The notes under the pieces are model-generated. The model had not been told where the DNA came from, made no database searches, and saw only the letters and a program-made list of their open reading frames with translations. This document shows positions 21,201-36,200 of a stretch of DNA of 64,000 nt, piece by piece (within the stretch, counting starts at the first letter, position 1; the number at the start of each line of letters is the position of its first letter). Location: positions 124,001 through 188,000 of the forward strand of contig VWZW01002762.1 of NCBI GenBank assembly GCA_013397115.1, written 5' to 3'. This DNA comes from Edolisoma coerulescens. Its lineage: Eukaryota > Chordata > Aves > Passeriformes > Campephagidae. Position numbers and translations under genes: made by a program.

Positions 21201-24200
21201 CAAGCAATAAAACTTTACCTCCTTAAGGTGCTAGAAGAAAGGAAAGCATTTGCATTTAGAAATTATTCTTTTTAATTTCTATCTAGGTCACATGAAAACA
21301 TCAAGGACTCCTCATACCCCCTTTTGCTATGTCCAGATCTGACAGTAAGACCCCTAAGAACTGAAGGCCTATTGTCACAGCCAGCATTGTGGAGGTCAGT
21401 GATTTCAAATGATTCTGTAAGTTAGGAGATGCTTTCCTCACAGGAGTGAAAATTTCTCCATAGCAAATGGGGAGACAAACTGACTTTGGGTGTGACATCA
21501 GGGCAGACACTCTTGTCACCAAGGCAGTAACATACCCAGTCATTTTCCCAGTAAGACCAGAACTATTAATAACTTGTATTTCCTTTGGTATTTTGCATAC
21601 TCACAGTAACATTCTTTAATATGCATAATTACTATGTTCCCTACTTAGGTAATAATTAATGCATGCAGCCAATATCATAAAATTGCTCCACAGTGATGGA
21701 GATCCCCTTTAAACTAGAGACTTTTAAAGACAGACATGTCTACCACACTGTGAAACCATGCTCCTGCTGAGAACTGAAAACCCATAACTGAATTTGAATG
21801 ACATTCTATGATTTCAAGCAAACAATGTTAATAATTATCTATTAAGAGTAAATGACTCGATTTCAATATAATTTTATTACAGGAATGTCACAAATAAGAT
21901 CATTTGTAAATACTTGACAATCCAAAATTAGATTTATCATTAATAATAAAAGTAGATAAAAGAGGAAAAGTTTGAAATATCAGTATCAGAAATACGAAAG
22001 AACTGCAAAGAACTTGTGAGATACTAAAACTTGAAAAAATCAAGATAGCTATTTAGATGCATCATTTTATGAAAAAAAAAAAGACATCTATTTCTACTTA
22101 TCATTAAATACAGTTACATGGACATTTATTATACTTGGACTGTCCTGTTTTTTTCTTTTAAGATGCCCTCCCCTGTCTTCTCAGGGATATCATCTGGACA
22201 ATAGGAGGACACTCCTGAATTTTTTCTAGATGAAGATGGCAGTTACACCGTGTGACTGAGAGCTGCATGCAGTCTGAGGCAGCGAGACATGAGATTTTTA
22301 GTGAAATTCTGGCTCACTGCTGTCAGTGGGAGCTTTACCATAAGTTTTAGGGTAAGCAGAATGTCACATTTTGACCAAAGTACTAGCCTAACTTTCTACA
22401 GCATATTCTTTATTTGCTAATGTCCTTTTAATACTATAGCTGCTTAGTATTTCCTAATTTTATCTAATATGACATGGTAGAAGGGTTTTTGTTTTGAGCA
22501 CTGCCTCTACAATTTGACATGTGCCCTACAAAAACAGCTATAGTTTTAAATGCAACAATTATTCTCTGTGTAGCTATCAACAGTAGTATTACCCAGCAAA
22601 TTTAGAACGAAATGCATACCTGAAGGAAAATCCTTCCAATTCCACTCAGCAACTGAGGCTCTTGCTGTGGGTAATATTTGATGACGGTGTGGTAAGCATC
22701 TACAGCCAGCACATAGTCCTAAGGGTGAAAAGCATACAATCGGGTATTTAAGCTCAGAATACTTCAGCCTTTGTGTCACCTTCTTTGTAAAGACATATTC
22801 CAACAGAATTAAAGTATTTGCAACTTGTCAGTGGGACAGAATTTCTATCAATCACAGTAGGCACTAGTAGCTGACTACATTGGTCTTTTCTCAGTTATAC
22901 TGGAACTGCATATACAGGGGATCTTTTTTTTTTTTTTAACTGGATCATATTCTTTTTATAGCTAAATGCTATAAACTGTAACTCTGAACATTTACTCTTC
23001 ATCTTAGATTATGATTTAGGATGAAAATCAAGCACCTTCTGTGTGACTGGGGGTATACATACTTGAGAAGTGTCTCATGTTTCAAATATGTGTATAATTT
23101 ACATGGTTTAACAAACCATATTCCAAAGCTTTGTGAAGTGCCTGTGCACATGCTCTTGTGAAAAACAGCATGTGACAGAAACTGCAATTCTTGCACATCT
23201 TCAGATGACAAACTAGCAATACTACCAAGGGAAACAAGACATTTTCCTTTCTTCCACCCTAACTGTTGGGTTTTTTAGTGCGTAAAAGCAGGTAATCTAA
23301 ATAGAAAATGGGTTTGGGCTAAAACTAAGTGAGGGGAGAGCTGGTCCTGATCTCCAGAAAGCTTTGCAAGTGATACATCTGCACAAAGGCTGTACTGGCA
23401 GGGGGCAGCTCTGAGATCTACCTGCTCAAAATGGAGTGCCAGTATAACCTCCAGCTAAGGACCAGTGACAGAAGATTAAACAAAACCATGGTCCCATTTC
23501 CCACTGGAAAGAAATGCCCATGTAACTGGTGCCTGCAGTTCAGCTGTTTCACGGTTGAACTGCAGTAATTCAATGACCTGAGCAGGACATGACTTTCAGA
23601 GCCTGGCCACATGGTTTGGCAGGCAGAGGTGAGAGGCACTGCCCGTGCTCTGTGCTGACTGAGGCTGTAGCTGTAGGAACATCCACTGGCCCAGGGCTGT
23701 GCCAGCCTCAGTTGCTGCAGAAACGTGAGCAGAGAACCTGCCTTTGCTTACAAGGGGCAGGCCAAGCAAAGGCTGAGGATTCTCTGTGCTATAACACTTT
23801 GGTGCTTCCCAACAGTCCTGCCCTTCAACGTAGTACAAGAATTGTGGTGGGCATTAGAAAGCAAAAGACAACAGAGAATAATCTTTCAAAACTACACAGA
23901 CATCTTGGGATACTCTCTGCCCTAGCATTTTTCAAGGTCAAATTACAGTACTCATTTAACTTGTCCCTAATGTGATCACAGCTACGAGTAAAGGTTGTTT
24001 TTCTTCGTCTCCTGCTCAGTTTGAGGAAGCAATGTTCCCCAGGTATAATGAATTTCTTTTCCTGAGGATGCATTTAAAAAGGTGTAAACCCTGCACCCAG
24101 CTCTGAAGTCCTCAGCAGAGGAAACACATGAATGTGTTGGAGCAGGTCCAGACAAGGGCAACAAAAATGGTCAGAGGGCTGCAACACCTCTCAAGAAGGA

Positions 24201-27200
24201 AGGCTGAGAGAGTTGGGGTTGTTCAGCCTGGAGAAACCTCACTGCAGCCTTTCAGTACCTGAAATGGGCTTATATATCAGGGCCTATTGTGATAGGACAA
24301 GGGATAATGGTTTTAAAATAAAAGAGAGTTGACTTGGACTAGATATAAGGAATACATTTTTTACAATGAGGGCAATGAAACACTGGAACAAGTTGTCCAG
24401 AGATATGGTGGATGCTCCATCCCTGGAAACATTCCAGGTCAGACTGGTTGGTGCTCTAAGCAACCCAATCTAGTTCAAGATGTCCCAGCGCACGGCAGGG
24501 GTGGGTTGGACTAGATGACCTTTAAAGGTCTGTTCTGACCCAAACCACTCTATTTGAAACATATTAATTGTTTCATACAAACAAAAAGTCACGTCAAGTC
24601 TTTGGAGTCTGATCTGTATATGAGAGAAATTACATGTCCTGTAATAGTAGGAGATGAGCTGAACAGCCCAGGAAAGCTCCCCGCAGGACCTTTCTTTTGC
24701 AAACAACTTGTATACTGTGGGTATAATGATTAATTCTGAACAATTAATTATTCATTTTAAGAGTTTATTCCAATTCTAATGTGCCATGAAACTTATTATT
24801 GGTAATAAAAAGACTTCAGAGGAAAACGAACATTCCATATACACAAGTATGTTTATTTAAATTCTGGTGTACTTATCATTCAAATTCAATATGATGAAAT
24901 CAATTCAAATGTGATGAAATTAAAGCAACCACAATTTTTCACTAATTTATGATTTAGGAAAAACTCTATTTCCATTGTAACAGCTCTCAGTAAAGGACTT
25001 AATTGATCATGGAGTATGACTTTGTTAGGCTTGGAATAGGGACCCTTTGTTCTAGCTCTTTAGAGGAACCCCAGCCATGCTTGTAGTACATATTAATTCT
25101 TCCAAGAGTATAATCTACTAAATCTGAAGAATTGTCTGTGACTGTGATTTTTATCCCTTCAAGTATCAAATGTGGTCACTAGAGAAATAATTTTCTTGTA
25201 TCAAATTCTGTGGTCTAAAGCTGCCCCTTACCCAGTGCTCACTCTTGTGCACACTCTAAGGCTCTGGCTACACAACAAAGATGCACAACCATGAGGGACT
25301 GGGGCTCTGCAGTCACATCCCCCAACTGATGCAGAAAGAACCTCCAGGAGACCATGCAGCAAGCTGATAGGAAAGTGCTTCTGCCAGCTTAGTTTACAGC
25401 TCAGCATGAACTGACTGCAGAAAAGCCTCAGCCACGAGAAGCTGCACGAGTGGGCAGTGTTTGCACAATCACAGCAGCACAGGCTCCCTTGTGTACATAG
25501 CAGCCAGCCTTGGTAGGAACAAACAGCCAAGTCTTAGAGGCCCAAGCTGCAGGGGCTCAATGGAGGCAAAGAAACCCCTCTCCTTTTCTGCACTCCTTAT
25601 CCTTATCTCCAACACCATATGCATTACAACTATGAGTACATAAACACTGACAGCTCCTGAAATGTGAGAGTTGAGGTGAACATTAAGAACCTATGCACTG
25701 TTCTGGTGGACACCGCACCCTCTTTCCATACAACAGGATAGTACATCGCGTCTGTGCTTACCCACCCCCTGCCTTGCAGTATCTGTCACAGGAATGGGAC
25801 CCATTTCTTCCAGGAGATGACAAGAGACTAAATTATGTATGTCCAAAGGCAAAAGCAAGGATGGCCCCAGGATGAAACTGGGAAACATCATCATATCTAG
25901 GCTCACTTCTAAATACAACCTCATTCTGTAGTCATCTGTGGATCCCCCAGTGAGTTTAACGTGCATTTATTCTTCTCCCCACACTATTACGAAAGCATTA
26001 GGAGGTATCTTGACTACCCTACATATGACACAGAATGATCCTATTCTGTGGTGAGTTATAGAGGCATCTTATCTGACAGCTCCTTCTGATGGAGCTTGTT
26101 GTAAAATGGATGATATTTGGTCTCACTTACTAAAGACTGTTGTCATTCACAGTTTTGCTAATGTGACATAATACAACAAAGATTGTCTGATGGAATGATA
26201 AATACACACCACCTCTGAGGAGTGAAGTCTTGATTGATACAAGGTGTGGTTGTGAGGAGTAAAACATATTAAGTACTGCCAGTAAAAATCCCAATGACTA
26301 CAGCTTGTGATCTTAAGACTTAGAGATGGGGCTGACATATTGTCATGGTCTTTAATTTCAAAAGATTAAGAGACTTCCAGTTTTCCACACCTTTGTAAAA
26401 AAATTCCAAAAGAAGGATTGAAGTTACACTATTCAGGATATGAATGGGAATTGGCCTATTGGTTTATAACTCAATACCTCTTTTATTATGAAAATTTGGG
26501 GCTAACATTACATATACTAATCCAAAATAGTTCTAGTAAGCCACTGGACCTACTTGCTGGAATATGTTTTTCCTTTAATGCACCACAGTATAACTGTACT
26601 TCCCTTCATGGTCACTGCATTACACATTTTCATGTTTCCCTCATCACCACCTTCAGTACTTAATTAGAAATAAGCATAAATGACCATGATGTGTAGAATG
26701 CTGAGAGTAAATTCAAGAAACCTTAAGACTAAAAGTCTTAGTTATATGAAGTGGATAGTTCATAAATACTTTGTTTTGGGGAGAGAGGACAGGGATAAGT
26801 TATCCTTCCTCTCTATCTAGTGCAGTTGTGGAAGGGTTATGAAAGCAGAGATTCACAGTGCTATGAATCTAGAGAGCTGTACTGCAGCACGCAGGCAAAA
26901 GACGTGATGATTCATGCAGTCTTTCTCCTTTAAATCATAGAGGAACCAAAGTCCTCAGGCATCAGTCCCTTGTGCCACTAACACAAGCTGTTACCTCCTT
27001 CTTGGTACAGTTTTAATTGTATTATACCCAGATTAAAATCAATTCTAATGCTTTTGTGTTACAAAGGGCAAGTTCTACAAAAGCTAACACAACACTGAAG
27101 AAAACTAAAAAGCACAAATGTGCCTTTAATTAGAGTGCATTTATAATATATATGGAAAATACTTAAGTGTTTATTCCTTAGAGAGACAAAAGTCTGGTAA

Positions 27201-30200
27201 GATAATGTCAAAAGCGATTTTAGCTCAGATGAAAAGAACTTAAAAAGTTTTTAAGACACTTCCATGGTGATTTAGTAAAGTGACAGGCATTTTGCAGATA
27301 AGATTTCTGAAATGAAGCAATGCACATTGTCAGTTGTATGTTAAATTAATATTCCCCTCATGCTGCTATATTCAGGATACGCTTTCATAGCAACTTAAGC
27401 CCACAGTTCTTGTAAATGGAAGTCTACAGTGAGAGGCTACATGGTCCCCCCTTCCCCTCCTGCTGTATTTCCTCATCTTTCCTTAAGTTGCCCCTTGCTC
27501 ACAGGAAACGGGAAAGCTGTTTGGTATCAGTTGATATGACTGAGATCCACCATTTCTTTGTCATTTGGTTAAGTCCAACAGTGGTGCACAGAAGGAAGGT
27601 AGAATCCATTTAAGAAAGGTTATACAAATAAAGGGAGATGAACAGGAAAGAAAGGTATATTAAGACTGCCTTAAACTGCTACCAAATTGTCACTGGTCAC
27701 ATGGATAAAGGGACACAGCAGGCAGAATTCAGTACCTAGGAAAGACAGTCCCAGGCTGTAGGAGACATGACTGATTTTCTGTATCTGGGTGAATCACTTT
27801 GCCTTCACTAGCTACCTCCAAATTAATATACCCCTCCATCTCAATCATTTAAGGAGATGTTTAACTATGAAACCAATGAGGAGTATTTAAAAAGGCAAAA
27901 ATCTTTGTACTACATAAACAGAATTCTTTGATTCAGGTAAGAATGCTGAAAAGGTATGACATGAAATAAACCTAATTATGAGTTGAGGATAACTAAAGAA
28001 GATTTAAATAGTTATAGGGCCAACATCTAATCAAAGGGGGTTTTTTAAATTTTCCAGTGTCAATCTTGACAAGATTGTTCCCTATTAAATACTACTGTAG
28101 ATTTTTTGGCCAAACAAAGAGGTCAGTAAAAGTGAGATAATAAGTTTGGGGTTTTTTTTCACACCGAAGTCACATAGTTTTACTTTAATAAATTATTATT
28201 ATCATCATCATCATCATCAACTACTTGCACAAGGTATTCCATCATCTAACAGTACCTGGAGATCAAGCATAATGTTGCAATATTGTAAATGGTCACTAGA
28301 TGGCAATAGATGGTGCTGACTTGGAGAATGAAATCGTTTTTTCTTAAATTACACACCCTTGAAACACTCAAATAAAAACAAATGCAGTTTTTAAAGTATA
28401 TGATACAACAGCAAAAAAAAGTGGAAACATGTTAAATTAATATAATTGTTCATGGAATAACTTAAAAAAGTGTGTTTAAAACTTATTTGAATAGTTTCAT
28501 GATGAATACTCTGGAAGGTGGAGAAGATAACTACAGTACCGCTGCACATTCAAATGGTCTGGGGATATTCCTGAAAACTGGAAGACTCACAACTACCCTA
28601 TAGCCAGTGCACTGAAATGCAAATTTCAGATGGAAGTAATTATACATTAACATGCAATTGTGGATAATCTGGAAGTTACTGAACCATAAATTTCTAATAT
28701 AATAGCTGTGAGATAGGTCCGAAATACAACCGATCTTAAGAAGTATCTGAGCTGCAGATTTTCTGAAATATCATTTCCAAAAAGATATTAATTGGTATTC
28801 ACAAATATATTTCTATTACTCAAAGAAAATAGCACTAACAAGACCAAACCAGAGGAAGGTGAGAACTGTGCATGGATGTAGATTCGTGTGTACACATGAG
28901 AAACAATACTGCATGAGTCAAAAAGAATTCAAAGCAAATAGTAAAGTGAATTTCTTGAAAATATACCAGCATTTTCTTATTTATATATTCTACTTTGTTT
29001 GGAATGGCAACTCATGCTTTTCTTCACTTGTTTACTGAAAAAGAAAATGATTTAAAAAATGAACCTGTATCATGTACGTACTTCAAAAGACAAACGCTTA
29101 CTAATTCTTAAAAATACCCCATGTTTTAATGAACAATTATATCTATTCAAGACAGAAATGTTCTTATTGCAATATAATAATGAAAACAAATTTATATTTC
29201 CCCTAATTCTCGTAACAAGAATATTCCATTTTGTGTAAAGCTATACAGCTGGCTTTTATATTAAAAAAAAAAAGAAGAAATCATACTTTTTTGAGGTATT
29301 GTAATATTAAGACTGGAACCTTGTTTGGGAAGTAGCTCAGTAAACATCAGAGGATCAGGTATGGCATGACCTTGGGCAATCAAAGTGCAGAGAGCCAGGA
29401 GTGCAAATCTTGGCCTGTGAAGACTCTACTGCTGACAGCCCTGCTTGAGGCTGTTGCTGCTAATTGATTTGTAAAGCACAGTTAAGCTCAGGATAACAGC
29501 AGTTTGCTGCAAGAATGGCAACACCCCTGTTTCCCTGACCAAAATGTAATCGGCAGAAGTTGTTTTATTTCCACTTCCTGAATACAAGGAGAGGCTAAGA
29601 GTGTTGCACCAAATGGAGTACAACTGGATAAAAAATGTAAGGAGGAATCAAGGGAAAAAAAACCTCAGCAGTGAAAGCTAGACACTTTTGCTTTTATTGC
29701 CTTCTCTTCCACCCCTACCCACTAGTGAGGATTTAAACTTGAAAGAAGACATATTACAACTGAGATCAGTTGACAAGGGAGGATGTATTTAGATGTTCTG
29801 GACCTCCATCAGATACAAAAGCTACAGTGTCATTAATCCTCACAAACAGAGCAACATTCCTAGTGCACAGTTTGAAAAAGGCAGAGCACATAATTGCTTT
29901 TAATTAGAGCATTTAGTTAAGTGTTTGAAAAATTCAATTTAAAAATGCAAATTCTGTATTGTTATTGCATGTTCCCTAGGATGATTTGGGGAGAAATAAG
30001 TACAGATATGTTCCCAAAGAACATTAGTGCAAATAGCTATCTATTAAATAAGACATTATTAAGCCTAATTAATTCTTCACTAAGTAAAACCTTCATGTAC
30101 TGTCAGGTAGTCTTTCCTTATCTCTGCACCAGTAATTCACTTGCATTTTCTCTGACATTCTATTCTGGAATATACGGTACCTCTGCAGTTCTGCCACCCA

Positions 30201-33200
30201 CGTACCTTCATCATTAGCAGACAGTTTGCCATGGAGTACATCACCCGGCCCAGACGTGACCTCCACAGCTGAACAGAGGCTGCAAAATAAGAGCAGCTTG
30301 TGAATTTGCACAAATAAATTAGAGGTTCTTTCTTGCCATCAATTATTGGTCCTATGAATTACGATTTTGAAAGGTCTCCCTCATTAACACCACTGGGTTT
30401 TTGCCTAGAATTTTTAATCCTCGGCCCTGCTGCAGCATCAGAGAATTCTGCATCTCTCCAAGGGAACTGCTCAAGCAGCTCTGGGTACCATACACAAGGC
30501 AACAACGCACAGCAACAGACAGTCGCTCAGCTCTCGGCTCAGGCCAAATATTAAACACCGAAATAAGCCACACATTTTCCAACATCAGAACAAAAGGTGC
30601 ATAAAAGGATTCAAGTGATAATGAGCATCAGTTTAAAAACATGTAATCTACAGCATTAAATGTGATAAATTAAAAAATCAAACATAGCTAGAATGTCATT
30701 TCAGAGCCAAAACATGCAGAGTGAGAAATGTCTGAGTCTGAGGCTGTTTGCGCTTGCCTCTGGCTGAGAGATATGCTGAAAAAAATCTGCCAAGCTTGTC
30801 TGCTTTCCCTATGCTCCTGGAGCTTGCAAGCATTAAAAGCTGCAGCAGATTTCTCCTTCTTGCTTTGCAGACAGACTCCTGATGTTGTAAGAGAACAGTT
30901 CACACAGACTCTTATTTTCTCTTGTGTTACAGCACCATAGATCAATGCTAGAAATATTCCTCTAATCCTCAAAAATAAACAATAGGACTATTCATTTAGT
31001 ACATTTGAAAAGTACATGTATCTCAGTCAATCAGCTGTCAAGGTCACTGTAATGATTTGAAAGAGAGTGGGGGGAAGGGAAAAGAGGCTATTTCAATAAA
31101 ATTGTGATAACTGAGACCACTCATTTGTATCATTAATGTAGTCTCTGATGAAAGCATGGCAGATTACACAGATAATTCTTTCAGCACACAAAGAAGTCAT
31201 TACAAATAAGAAGAGCTTGGTGAAATGCCTACTGCTTTTCCTAAAAAGGAAAACCCCAACCCATGAATATTCTCAAATTATCTTTGTCCAAAGAGGGTTA
31301 TGTAGGGTCCAAGACTGAACCCAGTATTTTATCTACTGTACTGTTACAATCATTCATTACTCCTAGCTTTTGTTTTAGAAATTCCCCCTTGACCACACAT
31401 CCCTAGTGCTACTAATGGAGGCGATGCTGTAAACCATAAATAAATACTTCATGAGACATTTCCTTTTTTTCTTTCCTCGTGGGTGTCTGTAAAATCTGAA
31501 CATAATTAAATAACTCCCCTTCATTATTTCACTTAAGTAAGTATCTCCTTTTTTGCCCGTCCTCATAGTTTGGTAACCACATTCAGTTTTTCAGGACTTA
31601 GGTGACAACAACCTACATGTCGATTCCTACATCAGAGACATCCAGGTTTCATGTTAACAATCAGAAGATAGCACCAGCTACAGCTCTCAAAAAAGGACTG
31701 CAAAGCAGGCAGACCAGATGTCTTCAGCCTGTGCTATAAACTGAACAGCAACCTGGTCTGGAAATTCTGTAGCTCTGTGGAATGAGGCTTCTTAGCACTG
31801 GCAGACAGGGGTTAAAGAAAACCTGCAAAGCAGTAAACGAAATCAAAAACCCAACAGCAGATCACTGTGTTTTACTGAGATGCCTGAAACACTCTCTGCA
31901 GGTCCATGCAGGCATGCTTCCACTCTAAGCATTTGCTTTTTCTTGCTTTCATCAAGGCCTCTGTACTCCACACTGCCATTCATTTCAATAGGCACTGTGA
32001 AGTTACAAAATTGACATCTCATAGAACGCGTTACCAGGCAAGTGGTGCAATGCTAAATCTCTCTGCCTGCTGAAAAACTGGCAAATGAGGTGCTCTGTTC
32101 CAGGCTAGAGGAGATGTACATGGTAAGTTGATTCATGTTGCACCTTCTTACATCAGCAGCACAGAAATTACATGCTAAGCATAATCCCCATAATGAATTA
32201 GGGCTGCCTTCACATAACGTTAATAAGGTTTGCTTCAGCAAGTCTCAGATGAAAAGAAGCAAACCCATTATCAGCTTCCTGGAGCTCCAAATGCAGAGAC
32301 GAAGCAGAGAGGGAGCAGACCTGGCTGACCTCCACAGACAATAGCAGTCAACAGCCTCTGCAAAGGTCCCAAGGGCTTTTTGGCAGTCTTAAACCTAGAG
32401 GCAGCTGCAGAGGAGACATGTGAAGATCTCTCCAAATTTTCTACAGCCATGTCCCTTGGTAACTACTAGCTGCTGCTTTTCTAACTATGCCTCCTCCTGA
32501 GCCCATCTGAGCTCTGAAGCAGAAGCAGAGAGGAAAAGCAAGGAGCCAGCAACTGACAAGTGAGGCAGACTGCAGGACACAGGATTACGATACAGCTAGG
32601 AAAAAGTCCTTGTACCTTAAAGGGAGATCAACACCTTGGTTTTAAAGTTGTAAAAAAGAAAAGATGTGGAGATAAGGATGAAAATTCTGGCAGAAAGTGC
32701 TAACAGGGAAAAGCAAGTAGGAGAACGGAGGCAAAAAGTATATAAGATACAAGAGAAAAGAAAACAAACTCATGAAGTGCTATGTCTAAATCTTCAACTT
32801 AAGAGTATTTCCCTTTTTCCTAAATCTTTTGAGAAAAGTAATAAATGTATTCATTTGACTATATGTGCAAATACCTTTATGATATATGCTGCTCACACGT
32901 GTTCACATTTTTAGGACATGTTTAGAAGGTATATCAAGTCAGGTACACTGACACATTAAAGCAGCTTTTGCATCCAGTCAAACTGAAGACCAGGTAGAAG
33001 AATACTTCAGACAGGTCTGCACCCTTCCATACAGACACAGTTTTAAGGAATTATTTATAATTTTTTTCTGCTACTAACTCTACCCAGCCTCTTCCTGTCT
33101 CAGAGCCAGACTTTTATTTTCCACAGGCTCCATGTGAATGGTCTCTTAGAAAGAACTTTGTAACATTCCTTAGACTGTTAGCTAAAGCTGAAAGTTTTTT

Positions 33201-36200
33201 GTTTTCCTGGTGTGTGTTTTGAACTTGCTAGGCATCATGAGGAGTCCATACAATCCATAACAATGCCTGAAATTTCACATCTTGTCTAATTTTCAAGTAT
33301 ACTCAAATGACCTCATTAGTGTAAATTCTGTTAAAAAAAAAAAAAAAAAGCTTGTCCTGATCACCCTTTTTTGTGCAGTAATTTGCCCTATACTATTGAA
33401 GCAACATAACTAAGATAGAAGGAACAGGATAAAACATAATTGGAGATAAAATCATGAAAATGATGATGTAACTCAATATAATCTAAATATTCTAAAGAGT
33501 GCCTTAGATACTTTATGAGCCTAAGTACCATGCAGCTACAAGTGAGACTCAGCCACTTGTGCAGTAGCACCCTAAGCCAGACATTGTATGCTGGTAGCTC
33601 AATCCGAAAAAACTGAGTGGATGTCAGACATGAGGTTTGAGAGGAGTCAGCCAAGGCTTAAGATGAAACATCCATCTAGCTGCAATAGCAATACACTTAT
33701 ATATTCATCACTAAAGGATAACAGCCATGTTTTTTCCCCTAAGTAGGAAAAAGAATTGATTTATTGCATGAGTTTGATCAAGGGCAAAACTGTGAAATTA
33801 ATTCCAGCAAAAAGCAGCACAAGGTGTATCATTTCAGGGGCTGAGTAGGCTATGAGATTACAAAACTACTGTTTTAACCAGTCTGGGGCAGTCTTGTGAA
33901 AACTTCTGGCATACTTAGGCTAGCAATAAAAACACACTGTCTGTGAAAAAAATGTTTTAAGAATACCTACCTTGTCTGTTCTCCTGTGTAATGTTAGTCA
34001 TACTTCCATCTTCAGCCAAGCCTTGTTCCAAATTTTCTAGTATCTGTTGTAATTTTTTTAAAGTAACCAACATGAGTTCAAACAGCACTATATAGTTAAT
34101 GCAAATTATCTAAAATTGACAGTCCCTATGTAAACCAATTCATGCAAGAACGCTTCACCTAGGTACAGTTCAAAATAACTGGTTCTTACCATAGCTAGAT
34201 CAATTGCATAAAGTAAGAGAGCCACTGTATTGTATAAGGATGTTAGAGTTTGGTTTATGATACTTAGAGAACATAAAATGTCAGCACACTCTATGGTCAT
34301 ACACATTTTGTTAAGTAAAACAGGAAATATGCTTCACCAGAGAATGAACATTAATGACCACAATGAAAGTCAAACTGATTTTTTTCAGAGAAGGCCACGG
34401 CCTCCTGACTTCCTCACCCTAAGTATGGGCTTTAGTTTCATGCTTTTGTTTTTAATGAGGTATTCCTCTTAGGTCTTATTGCAATTTCCTTCTCAAACTT
34501 TGGGGTTTATTGCTTCTTTTTATTTATCATAGATTTGAAATCAGGTAAATTGTTGAGTGAATGAAACATTTGTTGTTTTGTTGGAAGAATGGAAATGTAT
34601 ACTTAACGAAGCTTGTGTCTCAAGCACTTTTAAAATATGCATGCAAAGCCCCATTTGAAATACAAGACAACTTTCCTTTTCCTAATCCCATTACAGTTTC
34701 TCCAAATTCATTTTCCAATTCCCACAGATGACTCCATTTTTCGTGTTACAGATGTATAACTTTGGTTGTAGAACGATGCCTGAGATTTCCTTCAAAAAAC
34801 TATTAAGGCCACTTGCTGTTTAATCAGCCACTGCAGTTACCCAATGAAGGAAATAGGAGGCACTGTCACTTCTGGGGACTGAGCGCACTTCCAAACGAAG
34901 AGCTTTCAGTTTCTGGCAGTATAAGAAGTAATTGTCTTTTCCCAAACTAACGAAGTATTCCAACTGTGCTCAGTGTTTCATAAAGGAACACTTCAAATCA
35001 ACAGAGGAAATCTTCGAAAAAGAAGACAGACAGAATTAATCCGGCTTTGCAAAGTGTGTTGGTGTTTTCTACAGCCAATGAAGATAATCTGTACCTCCAG
35101 AAAGTCATCTCATGCCACCAATTCTAGACATGTTAAGCTGGAAGAAACTGCCTTATGAGAAACTAAGCCCTTTTCACAGACTAGAGTGATGTTTTGAAGT
35201 TAAGTTCATAAATTTAGCTACACAGAACTTTAGCACAAGGAGAAAGATACAATGAATGTAAAACATTTACCACCTGCCAGCTGAGCCAGGCTAATTTTCC
35301 CGGTAAGAATTGTTAGGCCATGACAAATACAAAGGTCATATGGTTTACTGTAAACTTTGGTCACAGAGGGCTAGACTGAGCTGCCTTATTTCAGATTTTG
35401 AGAGGCTATGAGCATACGCCAGTAGATACTGCAGCTTAGCTGACAGGTGGCAATTTATGAGCTGGCAGTGGCACGCCTGCAAGACTGACTCTCAGTCCCA
35501 CTTTCAAAAGCAGTGCAGCCACCTAGAAATCACTTAGAAACCAAAGTGCCACCTTTCAGTGTTAAATGCCTAGTGTATAATAAGACACCTTGTCAGAAAA
35601 AACCCCACATTCTTCTCTCCCACAAATCCAAACCACTTTATAATCCACTTTCTCTGCTCTAAAAACCCTGATCTTTCTCTTCTCCTACAAAATATCTAGT
35701 GATTTCTTCTCAGATTCAGTAAGGCCCAAGGTTCCTACTCTTGAAATGGTATAAACACAACAAGGGGCCTTCATCAAGGCGACATGCTGTCTTTGTTTAA
35801 AAAGACAATGGATTTCTCTGAAAACATGCTCACTAACAATCAAATAAGGAAGAATTAGATGTTAGCATACAATTAGAGTATTACATTCCGTGACATTACT
35901 TGGGGATATCTAACCGTCACCTCAAGCTCAACGTAATTAAAACAGAGCTTGGTCATGATTTGAGGCTAATTGTTTTACTCCCTAGGTTTATCTCTCTTTT
36001 GCCCTTCTTAAGTACAAAAACATCACCTGCAGTATTCCAGTACTTGGGCATTTCCCCATTTTCCAAGAACTGTTTAATAGTAACATTAATGATTCTGACA
36101 GCTCCTTGGTGTAAGTTATAGGGTTTAGTTGATTGAAATATTTAGCTGGTAAACTGTTTATTCTAGCAGTATCACACGACATAGCTCTAACCATCCATGT

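Larger units (their letters stand above)
22719..30205 (-). other. TRAPPC12 intron between window residues 363 and 364
   Basis: Holds the forward CR1 at 24.1-24.56 kb, GC-richer non-repetitive patches near 23.4-23.9 and 25.2-25.6 kb that I cannot identify, a T-rich tract near 22925-22940 and an (ATT/ATC)n tract at 28191-28219. The rest is AT-rich and featureless. Confidence 0.65.

Noticed and set aside
23589..23975. 128-codon plus-strand open frame in a GC-richer intronic patch
   Set aside because: The opposite strand is also open, composition explains it, and the translation shows no family features.
24132..24514. Open frames within 24.1-24.5 kb
   Set aside because: They lie in the CR1 3' end and do not correspond to a CR1 protein or a host gene.
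34044..34087. Extension of the 73-nt TRAPPC12 exon upstream, since the frame stays open and an AG occurs at 34089-34088
   Set aside because: The family sequence joins CTK directly to ILENLEQ, and use of the upstream AG would shift the frame into a stop.
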